From positions 93,517 through 157,516 of the forward strand of contig CAVHCX010000002.1 in NCBI GenBank assembly GCA_963634745.1: a DNA stretch of 64,000 bases. Reading direction: 5' to 3'. Each line of letters opens with the position of its first letter. Positions within the stretch are counted from its first letter, which is position 1. The position numbers and the translations under genes were made by a program. Source of the stretch: CAKRJP01 sp963634745. GTDB taxonomy: Bacteria; Bacillota; Clostridia; Lachnospirales; Lachnospiraceae. Of the stretch, positions 49,897 through 59,219 are shown piece after piece. The notes under the pieces are model-generated. The model was given only the letters and a program-made list of their open reading frames with translations. It searched no databases and was not told where the DNA came from.

Positions 49897-51939
49897 CTAT
49901 TTCTCTATTTGTTCTTTTTTGATTTCACGAAGTATATCTCTTGCACGCTCTAACTCCTCTTCAAGCATCCTTTGATCCTCTTCTACATTTTCCTCATCGA
50001 TCATCCTCTTAAAATCTTTTCTATTAAAATTAAATCCAAGTGTAGTTGCTATGCCGTCCATTATCGTAGCTATGGCAGAGCCAAAGCCCTTGTCAGCTGC
50101 ATTAATCTTTTTTATGTAATCCTTTCCTTTTCTTTTATTGATCATATCATTCACATCCGGTCTGAGAGTGCTCATGTTTTGTCTCATGCCATCCATAAGT
50201 GTTACGTCGGCCAATTCGATAAAATGTTCCATCAGATATTCCTTCGTTACCTGAGATTCCTCCAACTGTATCATAGGCATTTCTTCAATATATCTTACCG
50301 CTATATTATAGACCTCTTCTGCACTTCCATTATACAGGGCATCCATTATTTCAAAATCTTTTTCAAAGGCTTCTCGATCTTTTTCACTGGCAAATCTTCC
50401 CTGTGCATTGAATCGAACTGCATGCAAAACTCTTGGCATACGGTTCTTATCACTACTCAAACTATTACCATACCTAGTTTGTCCATGTGCCCCTACTACA
50501 TACTGTAAGCGATAGGCTTCCAGGTTGCGCAAGTACATATCCTCGTAAAATTTCCGACAAATCTCTTTTCCCTCTTCCAATGGACCTCCGGTACTCATCA
50601 TACCTGCAATATTATCCATTTCTGCCTTCAATGTTCTGATTTGTTTCTCGTCTTTTTGTTCACAGGCTCTTATATAATCTTCCAGTCTTGCAAACATATC
50701 GAGCACAGTTTTAGAATCAATCCGATAAGTAATATATACTCTGTCTTGATACTTCTCCAGCTCGGTTTTAACTGCATCCGCCGGTCTCTCTCTCTGTTTC
50801 TGCTCCCAGGCCGCTTTACATTCCCTAGCTTCCGCAAATTGTCTTGCATAGCCCCTCATTTCATCCAAATGTGACAAAACATATTCAGGCTCTAACATAC
50901 GATCTGTGATCATAATTTCACAGGCAACTTTTAAGGGATCAAATTCTCTTTCACTCGCCATGGCTTCCTGCATCCTTTGGCTTGCGATTTTCAACTTCTC
51001 GGTTCTTTGATCGATCACATCATCTGCAGCGGTTCCCTGATACCGAATCTTACTAGCCGCCTCCATTTGTGCCCGGTTCTTATAGGCTGCCTCATCCAGT
51101 GATAGGCCTAATCGAGCAGCCAAATCCTTCATTCTTCGAATACGGATCCTACCCTTTTCTTTAAATTCCGCCTCCGTTTTTGTTCCCTGATGGGTTTTTG
51201 TTTTAATATATGTTGCTACTTTTTTCTGGAGTTTTGCAAAGTTTTCCCGGCTCTTATGTCTACGATACTTTCTGATGGCTCTTACTACTGCATAGTAGGT
51301 CGAGGAATCTGTAAAAAAGTTTGCATCATCTACAATCTCTTTCATAACCTGCTCCATGCCCTCTTTATTCTCTTCATAAACTTCCCAATTTTTCAGGCTA
51401 ACATCCTCGTTTTTAATTTGTTCTTTGGCTATTTTAGCCTCTTGAACCAGAGCATTGAGTTGGGCGAGGTCCTCTTGTCCTAAAGGCTGATCTGCTCCGT
51501 TTAATTTTGTTTTGGCAACACTGACCGCCCGTTTCATCTTCTCAGTCAAGATGTTTCGAGACTTATATCTTGCCATAAAGTTTTTATTTTCCTGGCTTTC
51601 CCTTTTAAACTGCTTAATCTCTGTCTTTTCCTTAAGTCCCAACCTAGAAAATTCATCATCTAATTGCTCTAATTCTTCTTTTAATTGCGTAGCATTAAGC
51701 ATGATTTCCTGGTCAACTGCCAACTGTACCGGCCGCTCCTGCATCTGCTGCTCCTGGGGAGCCACAATACCCTCTCTGTGTTCTTCTCCCTCTTCCATCT
51801 CCCGGTTCAGCATCATAACATTATTCATTCTCTGGTCTTCTTGATCCTGCTGGATCTCCATTGGATTTCCAAATGGTGAATTGGAAGCATTCAAGGGAGC
51901 ACTCATTCTTCTTTCTGATGTTTTTGTAACTTCTGGCAT
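49897..51939 (-). CDS. Unknown helical protein family, paralogue P2
   Basis: This is a 680-aa paralogue of P1, P3 and P4. Landmarks are LKEKTEIKQFKRESQENKNF near residue 97, AKEQIKNEDVSLKNWEVY near 170, GRIRIRRMKDLAARLGL near 265, LEPEYVLSHLDEMRGYARQ near 355, YVVGAHGQTRYG near 480, FASEKDREAFEKDFEIMDAL near 518 and RKGKDYIKKI near 615. The N-terminus is Gln/Met/Glu-rich and probably unstructured. P2 and P3 are especially alike over the middle 450 residues. No function is recognised. Confidence 0.87.
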   Translation of the reverse strand: MPEVTKTSERRMSAPLNASNSPFGNPMEIQQDQEDQRMNNVMMLNREMEEGEEHREGIVAPQEQQMQERPVQLAVDQEIMLNATQLKEELEQLDDEFSRLGLKEKTEIKQFKRESQENKNFMARYKSRNILTEKMKRAVSVAKTKLNGADQPLGQEDLAQLNALVQEAKIAKEQIKNEDVSLKNWEVYEENKEGMEQVMKEIVDDANFFTDSSTYYAVVRAIRKYRRHKSRENFAKLQKKVATYIKTKTHQGTKTEAEFKEKGRIRIRRMKDLAARLGLSLDEAAYKNRAQMEAASKIRYQGTAADDVIDQRTEKLKIASQRMQEAMASEREFDPLKVACEIMITDRMLEPEYVLSHLDEMRGYARQFAEARECKAAWEQKQRERPADAVKTELEKYQDRVYITYRIDSKTVLDMFARLEDYIRACEQKDEKQIRTLKAEMDNIAGMMSTGGPLEEGKEICRKFYEDMYLRNLEAYRLQYVVGAHGQTRYGNSLSSDKNRMPRVLHAVRFNAQGRFASEKDREAFEKDFEIMDALYNGSAEEVYNIAVRYIEEMPMIQLEESQVTKEYLMEHFIELADVTLMDGMRQNMSTLRPDVNDMINKRKGKDYIKKINAADKGFGSAIATIMDGIATTLGFNFNRKDFKRMIDEENVEEDQRMLEEELERARDILREIKKEQIEK

Positions 51940-52006
51940 AATTTTTTCTCCTTATTTCTATCGTGTTTTATTCTCTTTCCGATGTGTAATTTTTACTTTC
52001 TGTTAT

Positions 52007-52035
52007 ATTATACGTGATATCATGGCATAGGGCTA
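52007..52035 (-). promoter_or_regulatory. Conserved paralogue-family promoter, P2
   Basis: Minus-strand TAGCCC (52030-52035), 17 bp, TATAAT (52007-52012), again with CG before and ATAACAGAAAGTAAAAA after. Confidence 0.7.
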
Positions 52036-52050
52036 TGAAAGCAGCTATAT

Positions 52051-54015
52051 TTATTTATTTTCTTGATTTCTTTTTTTGTGTTCGCGAATGATATTCTTCA
52101 TCTCATTTAGATTATCCTGCAGCATTTCCTCGTCCAAATCTAAAGCAAATGCGTTTTTAAACGCTTGCGTGTGAAAACTAAATCCATACTGACGTGCAAA
52201 GAGAGGCAATGTATTACCCATGGGTTTCCCAAGTCCTCCTCTCTTGACGTCAATCTTCTTCATGTAGTCTCTTCCCTTTCTTTTGTCAAATAGATCGGAT
52301 ACATCCGGTCTGATACCTTTCATATTTTCTGTCACAACATCCCTATCAACTATGTTAGCTAATTTCACAAAATGTTCTTTTATATATTTTTCCCTTGTTA
52401 TAGATTCATTCATAGGTAGCATAGGTGTTTTTTCAATAAATGCTTCCACCACTTCAAAGAGTTCTTCTACACTTCCATTATACACAGCATCCATAAGCGC
52501 AAAGTCCTTTTCAAAGTTTTCTCGGTCTTTTTCGCTGGCAAATCTTCCCTGTTCATTTAACCGAATTCCATTTAGGGCTGACATCATACGGCTCTTATGA
52601 GTACTTAAGCTAGCACCATACCTAGTTTGTCCATATGCCCCTACGATATACTCTAACCGAAACTGTTCCATCTGGCGTCTATCCAGGTCATCGTAGTATT
52701 CCCGACATAGCTCTTTTCCCTCTTCCGTCGGTCCTCCAACGCCCTTGCTATTCATCTCACCTCTCAAAGCACGGATTTGCTGCTGATCTTTCAGCTCGCA
52801 GGCCCGTATGTAATCATCCAGCTTTTCATATACAGCCAAGGTCTCCTCGGTTTTTCCCTCATAAGCACTATATACCCTGTCTTCATAAATCTCCAATTGA
52901 GTTTTAACCGCGTTGTTCGGCCTCTGTCTTTGTTTCTGAATCCAGTTCTCTTTACATGCCTTAGCAAGGGAAAATAGTCTTGCATATTCCTTCATTTCAT
53001 CCAGGTGTGCCACAACATATTCAGGTTCCAACATGCTATCTGTGATCATAATTTGAGAAGCAACTTTTAAGTTATGAAATTGTTTTTCGACCGCAAGAGC
53101 TTCCTGCATTCTTTGGTTGGCAATTTTCAACTTCTCGGTTCTTTGATCGATGGTATCATCTGCAGCGGTTCCCCGGTAGCGAATCTTGCTGGCCTCTGTC
53201 ATCTGCGCGCGGTTTCTATAAGCTGCCCCATTTTGCCATATACCTAATCTAGCAGCCAAGTCCTTCATTCTCCGAATACGAACTCTACCCTTGGGCTTAA
53301 ATTTTTCTTCCCCTTTTGTTCCATTCTTGGTTCTGATTCTGATATATTCTGCTACTTTTTTCTGGAGTTTTGCAAAGTTTTGCGGAGTCTTATTTTCGCG
53401 ATACTTTCCAATAGCCTTGACTACTGCGTGGTAGGTCGGGGAATCCGTAAGACGGTTGGATTCTTCTACAATCTCATCCATCAGCTGATCCATGACCTCT
53501 TTATTCTCCTCATAAACCTTCCAATTTCTCAGGCTGACATCCTCGCTTTTAATTTGTTCTTTGGCAGTTTTTGCCTCTTTAACCAGAGTATTAAGCTGCC
53601 TTAGGTCCTCTTCTCCTAAAGGCTGGCCACCCCCGGCCATATCTGTTTTAGCGATGCGAACTCTTGCAATACCAACCGCCTGTGTCATCTTCTTGATCAG
53701 GGCATTCCGAGACTTATACCTTGCTACAAAGTTTTCATTTTCTGCGCTCTCACTCTTAAACCTCTTAATCTTCGTCTTTTCCTTCACTCCCAGGCTGGAA
53801 AATGCATTGTCTAATTTTTCCAATTCCTCTTTTAACTGAGCAGCGTTAAGCACTTCTTCCTGCTCAAGCTCCAATTGCGCCGGTCCTGCCTCCACCTGCT
53901 GAGCCTGTGGATTTAGAATCGTATTTCTTTGTTCTTGCTCTTCCACAACCTCTTGCATACCCAGGTTTATGGATTTCCTAGCTTCTGTTTCTAATCTTTT
54001 TTCTCCATCTGGCAT
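52051..54015 (-). CDS. Unknown helical protein family, paralogue P3
   Basis: This 654-aa paralogue has the same order of blocks: VKEKTKIKRFKSESAENENF near residue 72, AKEQIKSEDVSLRNWKVYEE near 147, GRVRIRRMKDLAARLGI near 243, LEPEYVVAHLDEMKEYAR near 332, YIVGAYGQTRYG near 457, FASEKDRENFEKDFALMDAV near 497 and RKGRDYMKKI near 592. It starts ATGCCAGA after AAGGAG. It is highly charged and predicted mainly helical by eye, and probably cytosolic. No function is recognised. Confidence 0.87.
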   Translation of the reverse strand: MPDGEKRLETEARKSINLGMQEVVEEQEQRNTILNPQAQQVEAGPAQLELEQEEVLNAAQLKEELEKLDNAFSSLGVKEKTKIKRFKSESAENENFVARYKSRNALIKKMTQAVGIARVRIAKTDMAGGGQPLGEEDLRQLNTLVKEAKTAKEQIKSEDVSLRNWKVYEENKEVMDQLMDEIVEESNRLTDSPTYHAVVKAIGKYRENKTPQNFAKLQKKVAEYIRIRTKNGTKGEEKFKPKGRVRIRRMKDLAARLGIWQNGAAYRNRAQMTEASKIRYRGTAADDTIDQRTEKLKIANQRMQEALAVEKQFHNLKVASQIMITDSMLEPEYVVAHLDEMKEYARLFSLAKACKENWIQKQRQRPNNAVKTQLEIYEDRVYSAYEGKTEETLAVYEKLDDYIRACELKDQQQIRALRGEMNSKGVGGPTEEGKELCREYYDDLDRRQMEQFRLEYIVGAYGQTRYGASLSTHKSRMMSALNGIRLNEQGRFASEKDRENFEKDFALMDAVYNGSVEELFEVVEAFIEKTPMLPMNESITREKYIKEHFVKLANIVDRDVVTENMKGIRPDVSDLFDKRKGRDYMKKIDVKRGGLGKPMGNTLPLFARQYGFSFHTQAFKNAFALDLDEEMLQDNLNEMKNIIREHKKRNQENK

Positions 54016-54078
54016 ATCTTTTCTCCTTGTTTCTATCGTTTTTATATTTTTCCCATTTGCATTTTTTCTTTCTCTTAT

Positions 54079-54107
54079 ATTATACGTTATAGGGTGCCAA
54101 AGGGCTA
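54079..54107 (-). promoter_or_regulatory. Conserved paralogue-family promoter, P3
   Basis: Minus-strand TAGCCC (54102-54107), 17 bp, TATAAT (54079-54084), CG before and ATAAGAGAAAGAAAAAA after. It begins immediately after the T-run of the P4 terminator. Confidence 0.7.
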
Positions 54108-54109
54108 TA

Positions 54110-54148
54110 TAAAAAAGTCCCCATCATCCAAAGACGATAGGGGCTTTT
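54110..54148 (-). terminator. Terminator of P4
   Basis: On the minus strand AAGCCCCTATCGTC forms a hairpin with GATGATGGGGACTT followed by a T-run. This shows that P4 and P3 are separate transcription units. Confidence 0.8.
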
Positions 54149-54153
54149 TCCAC

Positions 54154-56094
54154 TTAACTATTCTGTTTTCTTCTACCTTTAAGAGCTGTCTTTACATTGC
54201 TCAAATAGGTATTATATCCCTCTTCCAAATCAGCTTTCAAGTCCTCTTCCAATATAGTAATTATTTTTCCATCATTAATTTTATATCCATGCATTCCAAC
54301 TACCGAGTTCAAAAGAGCTGACATATTAATTGACACGTTATTATCTGCCGCTTCAAGCTTCGCCAGATAATCAGCCCCATATCTTCCGTTGAACAATGCG
54401 GCTGCATCTTGTCTCAGTCTTATTATATTTTCTTTCATGGCATTCTTGTTTTCATAAAAAAACATCTCTATACAATGATCCTCTAGATACTGCTTGGTCA
54501 ACTGAGATTTATCCCAATCTCTATTCTTTACTCTAGCCATATAGTCTTCGATCTGTTCAACCATCTCTTCTGCTGTTCCATTGTATATCACATCAATCAT
54601 AGTCAGTTCTCGTTCAAAATTCTTTCGATCTTCTTCACTTGCAAATGCACCTGCCTCATCCAACTCAAATCCATCTATCATGCTAGTAAGACGATCTATA
54701 TCAGCACCGTTCAAATTTGCTGTTGTTCCATATGCACCAACTATATATCTCATACGAGCAACGGAAAGTTCTCGTTTTAAACTTTCCCTTTTACCCTTCT
54801 TAAAATATTCTTTACCCTTTTCATCAAGCGCTGCGTATCTTCCTTTATCCAGCTTCTCATAGGCACTATTAATTGCTTCTTGATCTCCGGAATCAAAGAC
54901 TTGTATGTACTCTATTAAATTTTTGTAATGCTTAATTGCTGCTTCCGCGGTATCTCGGTAAATACTCAAAAGTTTATCCTTATGAATCTCTTCCGCTGTT
55001 TTAACTACTCCCTCTTGTTCGTTGGCATGATCCAGATCCCATGTGACCAGGAAGCTTTGGGCATCAGATATAATTCTCACGTAATTCTTCATCTCATCCA
55101 AATGTCCACGAACATAGTCTGGTTCCAACATGTCTTCTGTGATTGCTACCGTATATATAGCTTTTAAAGGAGCAAACTCCCTTTCAGAAGCTACAGCTTC
55201 ATCCAACTTATCTTTCACTGTTTGATTCATTTCATCCGCCATAGTAGTTGCAACGGTTCCCCAAAATTGAATCTTACTATAATCATTTAATTGAACCTTA
55301 AATTCCTCTTTCCCTGCTATAAAATTTAACTTGCTGGCCAAATCCTTCATTCTTCGAATACGTCTTCTGCCTTTTTCCCGGAAATCCTTCTCCGCTTTTG
55401 TTCCTTTCTTAGTTCTTTTTTTTATGTATGCGTTCACTTCATTCTGAAGTATTTTAAAATTCTCCGGAGTCTTATCCGCACGATAAGCATTAATCGCATC
55501 TACTACATGTGTATAAAATTTCGAATCAGTAATATGCGTATCTGCTAAAATCTCATCCATAACCCCGTCAATACCATCTACACTTTCTGTATATCCTTTC
55601 CAGTTTGTGAGGTCAACATCCTCCTGCTTAATTTGGTCTTTAGCAATCTTTACTTCTTCAACCATCTCCTGAATTCTTCTTCGTTCCGCCTCCTGGAGTG
55701 CTCCGCCTCTTATTATTTTTGATTTTGACATACTAACCGTCTGAGCCATTTTTTTCACCAGATTATTGCGATACTGATACTTCTCTTTAAAGTTCACATT
55801 TTCTATACTGACTTCTCTTGGATTTTTAAACTCACTCTTAGCTTTTAGTACAGCAAACTCCTGCTCTAACGCTTCTAATTCTTCCTTCAATTCAGCGACT
55901 GAACGAACCACCTGCGGTACATTTAATCGCATCGGCCGCGTTACATTCTGCTGGTTGATGATATCATTTTCTCCCAGCTGTCCTCCCGGGTTGATCTGCT
56001 GGTCTGGATTCCTCTCAACATTTAAGGGATGATTTGAGTGTCTTTCCCGATTTACATTTACAGTTCCATTTTCATTTCCGTCTCCATGTGGCAT
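54154..56094 (-). CDS. Unknown helical protein family, paralogue P4 (most diverged)
   Basis: This 646-aa protein is recognisably homologous to P1-P3 but less similar. It keeps AKDQIKQEDVDLTNWKGY, GRRRIRRMKDLASKL near residue 255, LEPDYVRGHLDEMKNYVR near 345, YIVGAYGTTANL near 468, FASEEDRKNFERELTMIDVI near 503 and RYGADYLAKLEAAD near 590. The N-terminus is Asn/Gly/Gln-rich. It is the most upstream member of the array and has its own terminator and a variant of the common promoter. Function is unknown. Confidence 0.85.
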   Translation of the reverse strand: MPHGDGNENGTVNVNRERHSNHPLNVERNPDQQINPGGQLGENDIINQQNVTRPMRLNVPQVVRSVAELKEELEALEQEFAVLKAKSEFKNPREVSIENVNFKEKYQYRNNLVKKMAQTVSMSKSKIIRGGALQEAERRRIQEMVEEVKIAKDQIKQEDVDLTNWKGYTESVDGIDGVMDEILADTHITDSKFYTHVVDAINAYRADKTPENFKILQNEVNAYIKKRTKKGTKAEKDFREKGRRRIRRMKDLASKLNFIAGKEEFKVQLNDYSKIQFWGTVATTMADEMNQTVKDKLDEAVASEREFAPLKAIYTVAITEDMLEPDYVRGHLDEMKNYVRIISDAQSFLVTWDLDHANEQEGVVKTAEEIHKDKLLSIYRDTAEAAIKHYKNLIEYIQVFDSGDQEAINSAYEKLDKGRYAALDEKGKEYFKKGKRESLKRELSVARMRYIVGAYGTTANLNGADIDRLTSMIDGFELDEAGAFASEEDRKNFERELTMIDVIYNGTAEEMVEQIEDYMARVKNRDWDKSQLTKQYLEDHCIEMFFYENKNAMKENIIRLRQDAAALFNGRYGADYLAKLEAADNNVSINMSALLNSVVGMHGYKINDGKIITILEEDLKADLEEGYNTYLSNVKTALKGRRKQNS

Positions 56095-56150
56095 AATTTT
56101 TTCTCCTTGTCTCTATTTCTTTCGTTTTTTGTAATTTTACTTTCTGTTTT

Positions 56151-56179
56151 ATTTTACGATATCTCTTCTTTTAAGGCTA
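56151..56179 (-). promoter_or_regulatory. Conserved paralogue-family promoter, P4 variant
   Basis: Minus-strand TAGCCT (56174-56179), 17 bp, TAAAAT (56151-56156), CG before and AAAACAGAAAGTAAAAT after. It directly follows the YeiH terminator. Confidence 0.6.
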
Positions 56180-56180
56180 A

Positions 56181-56226
56181 TAAAAAAGATCTTCAAACAA
56201 CATTCAACATCGTCTGAAGATCTTCT
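56181..56226 (-). terminator. Terminator of the YeiH-family gene
   Basis: On the minus strand AGAAGATCTTCA pairs with TGAAGATCTTTTTT around a 16-nt loop, with a T-run following. Confidence 0.88.
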
Positions 56227-56254
56227 CTTTTTTCCTATATTTTATTTTACTCTA

Positions 56255-57292
56255 TTACCAAATATGCATGACATGCTGCATCAAAAGACTTACGATCGTA
56301 ATTCCCAGCCAGCATAAGGCTCCTACTGCTATAGGCTTTCCTCCGGTTTTTACAAGCTTGATCACGTTGCTGTTTAGGCCGATGGCCGCCATAGCCATAA
56401 TGATCATAAATTTAGACAATTCCTTGATGGGCTGAAATATTTCCCCGCTCACTCCTAATTGCAGGCAAATCGTTGTAATGATTGCCGCAATGACAAAGTA
56501 CAGAATAAACATGGGGAAGGCCCGCTTTAAACTAAAGTTAGACGACTTACCCGTCTCTTTATCAGCACCCTTGGCTCTGATCATGGATAAGACCAAGGTA
56601 ATAGGAATGATTGCCAAGGTTCTTGTAAGCTTCACCGTCACTGCCTTATTCAAGGTCTGGCTTCCCAAATTCCACATGCTGTCCCAGGTGGAGGCTGCTG
56701 CCGTGACTGAAGATGTGTCATTGATGGCAGTTCCCGCAAAAATTCCAAAAGCATCTCCGTGTAGCGTATCAAAGCCTATGGCCTTTCCAAGGATTGGGAA
56801 GAAAATGGCTGCCAGCACATTAAAGAAGAAAATGACTGCAATAGACTGGGCAATCTCGTCATCGTCCGCCTCAATGACCGGGGCTGTAGCTGCTATGGCT
56901 GATCCTCCGCAGATGGAAGATCCCACTCCCACCAAAACAGCTGTATTCGAGGGCACCTTCAATATCTTTCTCGCAAGCCAGGCAATGACTAAAGATGTGC
57001 TAATGGTACAAATAATAATCGGCAGGGATTGCTTTCCTGTCTGAAAGATCACCCCAAGATTCATACCAAAACCAAGAAAAACTACCGCCGCCTGAAGGAC
57101 GATCTTAGAAGTCCACTTAATACCGGGCTCCATAGCTCCCTTCTGCTCCCAAAACATGGTAATAATCATACCTGCCAGGATCGCGATCACCGCCCCTCCA
57201 ATGATGGGAAACAACTTTCCCAAGATCCAAGAGGGAATTGCAATCCCCAGGCAGAGTAAAATTCCACTGCCCTTTTTCTTTATAAATTCCAT
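56255..57292 (-). CDS. YeiH-family (UPF0324) putative sulfate/anion exporter
   Basis: This 345-aa membrane protein has about ten helices and the family landmarks FLGFGMNLG near residue 73, SSICGGSAIAATAPVIEADDDEIA near 125 and the late MAAIGLNSN. The physiological substrate is uncertain. It is transcribed alone, 73 bp after the ABC exporter genes, with its own terminator. Confidence 0.9.
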   Translation of the reverse strand: MEFIKKKGSGILLCLGIAIPSWILGKLFPIIGGAVIAILAGMIITMFWEQKGAMEPGIKWTSKIVLQAAVVFLGFGMNLGVIFQTGKQSLPIIICTISTSLVIAWLARKILKVPSNTAVLVGVGSSICGGSAIAATAPVIEADDDEIAQSIAVIFFFNVLAAIFFPILGKAIGFDTLHGDAFGIFAGTAINDTSSVTAAASTWDSMWNLGSQTLNKAVTVKLTRTLAIIPITLVLSMIRAKGADKETGKSSNFSLKRAFPMFILYFVIAAIITTICLQLGVSGEIFQPIKELSKFMIIMAMAAIGLNSNVIKLVKTGGKPIAVGALCWLGITIVSLLMQHVMHIW

Positions 57293-57365
57293 AAGTAACT
57301 ACCTCTCTTTCCGTATTCCACAAGGAATTGTAGCACCAGGAAGGGATAAGGTAAAGCTAATTATC

Positions 57366-59219
57366 TTAAGCAATTTCTTGTTTTTCAAACTGGCTATTGT
57401 AAAGGTCCGCATAGAAGCCTTTCTTAGCAAGCAGGTCTTCATGATTTCCTTGTTCAATAATGTCTCCATCCTTCATAACCAGGATCAGGTCTGCATCCTT
57501 AATAGTAGAAAGTCTGTGGGCAATGACAAAGCTGGTCCTGCCCTTCATCAGGTTATCCATAGCTTTTTGGATCTGGATCTCGGTTCTGGTATCTACCGAG
57601 GAGGTCGCCTCATCCAAGATAAGGATCTTGTTGTCTGCAAGAATGGCTCTGGCAATGGTCAAGAGCTGTTTTTGTCCCTGGGAAATATTGCTGGTTTCTT
57701 CATCCAAAATCATATTGTAGCCACCGGGCTGCTGCATGATAAAGTTGTGGACATGGGCAGCCTTGGCAGCTGCAATCACCTCTTCGTCGCTGGCATCCAG
57801 TCGGCCGTAGCGGATATTTTCCATAATCGTTCCTGAAAACAACCAGGTATCCTGGAGGACCATTCCAAACATTTCCCTCAGATTGCTTCGATTGAAATCT
57901 TTAATGTCATAGCCGTCCACCTTGATATTTCCGGCATTCAGATCATAGAATCTCATAAGAAGCTTCACCATGGTGGTCTTTCCTGCCCCGGTCGGACCTA
58001 CAATTGCAATCTTTTGACCGTCTTTTACATTTGCGGAGAAGTCATTGATAATAATCTTGTCCGGATTGTAGCCAAATTTTACATGGTCAAATTCTACGTC
58101 TCCTGTAAGGCTTTCGATTGCAACCGGATTGCTATCTTTTTCTGTCTCTTCCGGCTCCTCCAAAAATTCAAAGACTCGCTCGGAAGCTGCCGCTGAAGAC
58201 TGCAACAAATTGGTAACCTGGGCAATCTGCTGGATGGGCTGGGTAAAGTTACGGATATATTGGAAGAAAGACTGAATATCTCCCACCTCTATACTCTTTT
58301 TGATTACAAAAATACCACCAAGAAGGGCCACCATTACATAGCCCAGGTTTCCAACGAATTGCATAATGGGCATCATCATTCCTGAGAAGAATTGTGATTT
58401 CCATGCAGACTCATAAAGCTTCAGATTGTCTTTTTCAAACTCCTCGACCACATCGTCTTCTTTATTGAAAACCTTTACGATATTGTGGCCACCGAAGTTC
58501 TCCTCGATCTGACCATTTACCTTTCCAAGATATCTTTGCTGGTCCTGGAAATATTTCTGAGAATGCTTCATAACCGTCTGGATGATCAGCATAGAAATCG
58601 GCAGGATCAAAACTGCTGCCAGGGTCATCCACACATTGATGGAAAGCATCATAATAAATACACCCACCAGGGTCGTTACCGAGGTGATAAGCTGGGTAAG
58701 GCTCTGGTTGAGACTCATCTGCAGGGTATCCACGTCATTGGTGATACGCGAAAGGATCTCCCCGTTGGTCCTGCTCTCATAATAATTTAAGGGTAACTTA
58801 TTAATTTTCTTTGAAATGTCTTTTCTAAGATTGTAAGTCACATCGTTGGAAATCCCTGTCATTACAAATCCCTGGATAAAGGAAAAGCAGGCACTTGCAA
58901 GGTAAAGGCCAAAGGTGCAAAGAAGGATCATTCCGATCTTTTCAAAATCAATTCCTCCGGTGCCGTTGATTTTGGCTACCAGGCCGGAATAAAGCTCTGT
59001 GGTGGCTTTTCCAAGAATCTTTGGTCCTACGATGTTAAATACAGTTCCGGCAATTGCAAAGATAAACATCAGGACAAACCGGAATTTGTAACGTTCCATG
59101 TAGCGAAATAATTTTGCCATGGAACCTTTAAAGTCTTTTGCTTTTTCCCCCGGGGCCATACCACGGCCGGCTCCCATGGGACCTCTTCCTCTCATAGAAG
59201 TTCTTCTTTGTTCACTCAT
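57366..59219 (-). CDS. ABC exporter half-transporter, canonical Walker B partner
   Basis: This 617-aa fused membrane/ATPase protein has a six-helix exporter domain (about 40-330) and a nucleotide-binding domain with Walker A GPTGAGKTT near 400, signature NISQGQKQ (Q in place of G) and Walker B ILILDEATSSVD with the catalytic Glu. The N-terminal 30 residues are Arg/Gly-rich. It overlaps the upstream partner gene by four bases (ATGA), so they probably form a heterodimer like BmrCD/LmrCD. Likely substrates are drugs or lipids, unproven. Confidence 0.93.
   Translation of the reverse strand: MSEQRRTSMRGRGPMGAGRGMAPGEKAKDFKGSMAKLFRYMERYKFRFVLMFIFAIAGTVFNIVGPKILGKATTELYSGLVAKINGTGGIDFEKIGMILLCTFGLYLASACFSFIQGFVMTGISNDVTYNLRKDISKKINKLPLNYYESRTNGEILSRITNDVDTLQMSLNQSLTQLITSVTTLVGVFIMMLSINVWMTLAAVLILPISMLIIQTVMKHSQKYFQDQQRYLGKVNGQIEENFGGHNIVKVFNKEDDVVEEFEKDNLKLYESAWKSQFFSGMMMPIMQFVGNLGYVMVALLGGIFVIKKSIEVGDIQSFFQYIRNFTQPIQQIAQVTNLLQSSAAASERVFEFLEEPEETEKDSNPVAIESLTGDVEFDHVKFGYNPDKIIINDFSANVKDGQKIAIVGPTGAGKTTMVKLLMRFYDLNAGNIKVDGYDIKDFNRSNLREMFGMVLQDTWLFSGTIMENIRYGRLDASDEEVIAAAKAAHVHNFIMQQPGGYNMILDEETSNISQGQKQLLTIARAILADNKILILDEATSSVDTRTEIQIQKAMDNLMKGRTSFVIAHRLSTIKDADLILVMKDGDIIEQGNHEDLLAKKGFYADLYNSQFEKQEIA

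Noticed and set aside
47777..56094. Prophage or conjugative element origin for the four paralogues
   Set aside because: No integrase, terminase, portal, relaxase, transposase or attachment-site duplication is visible around them; housekeeping-type genes flank both sides.
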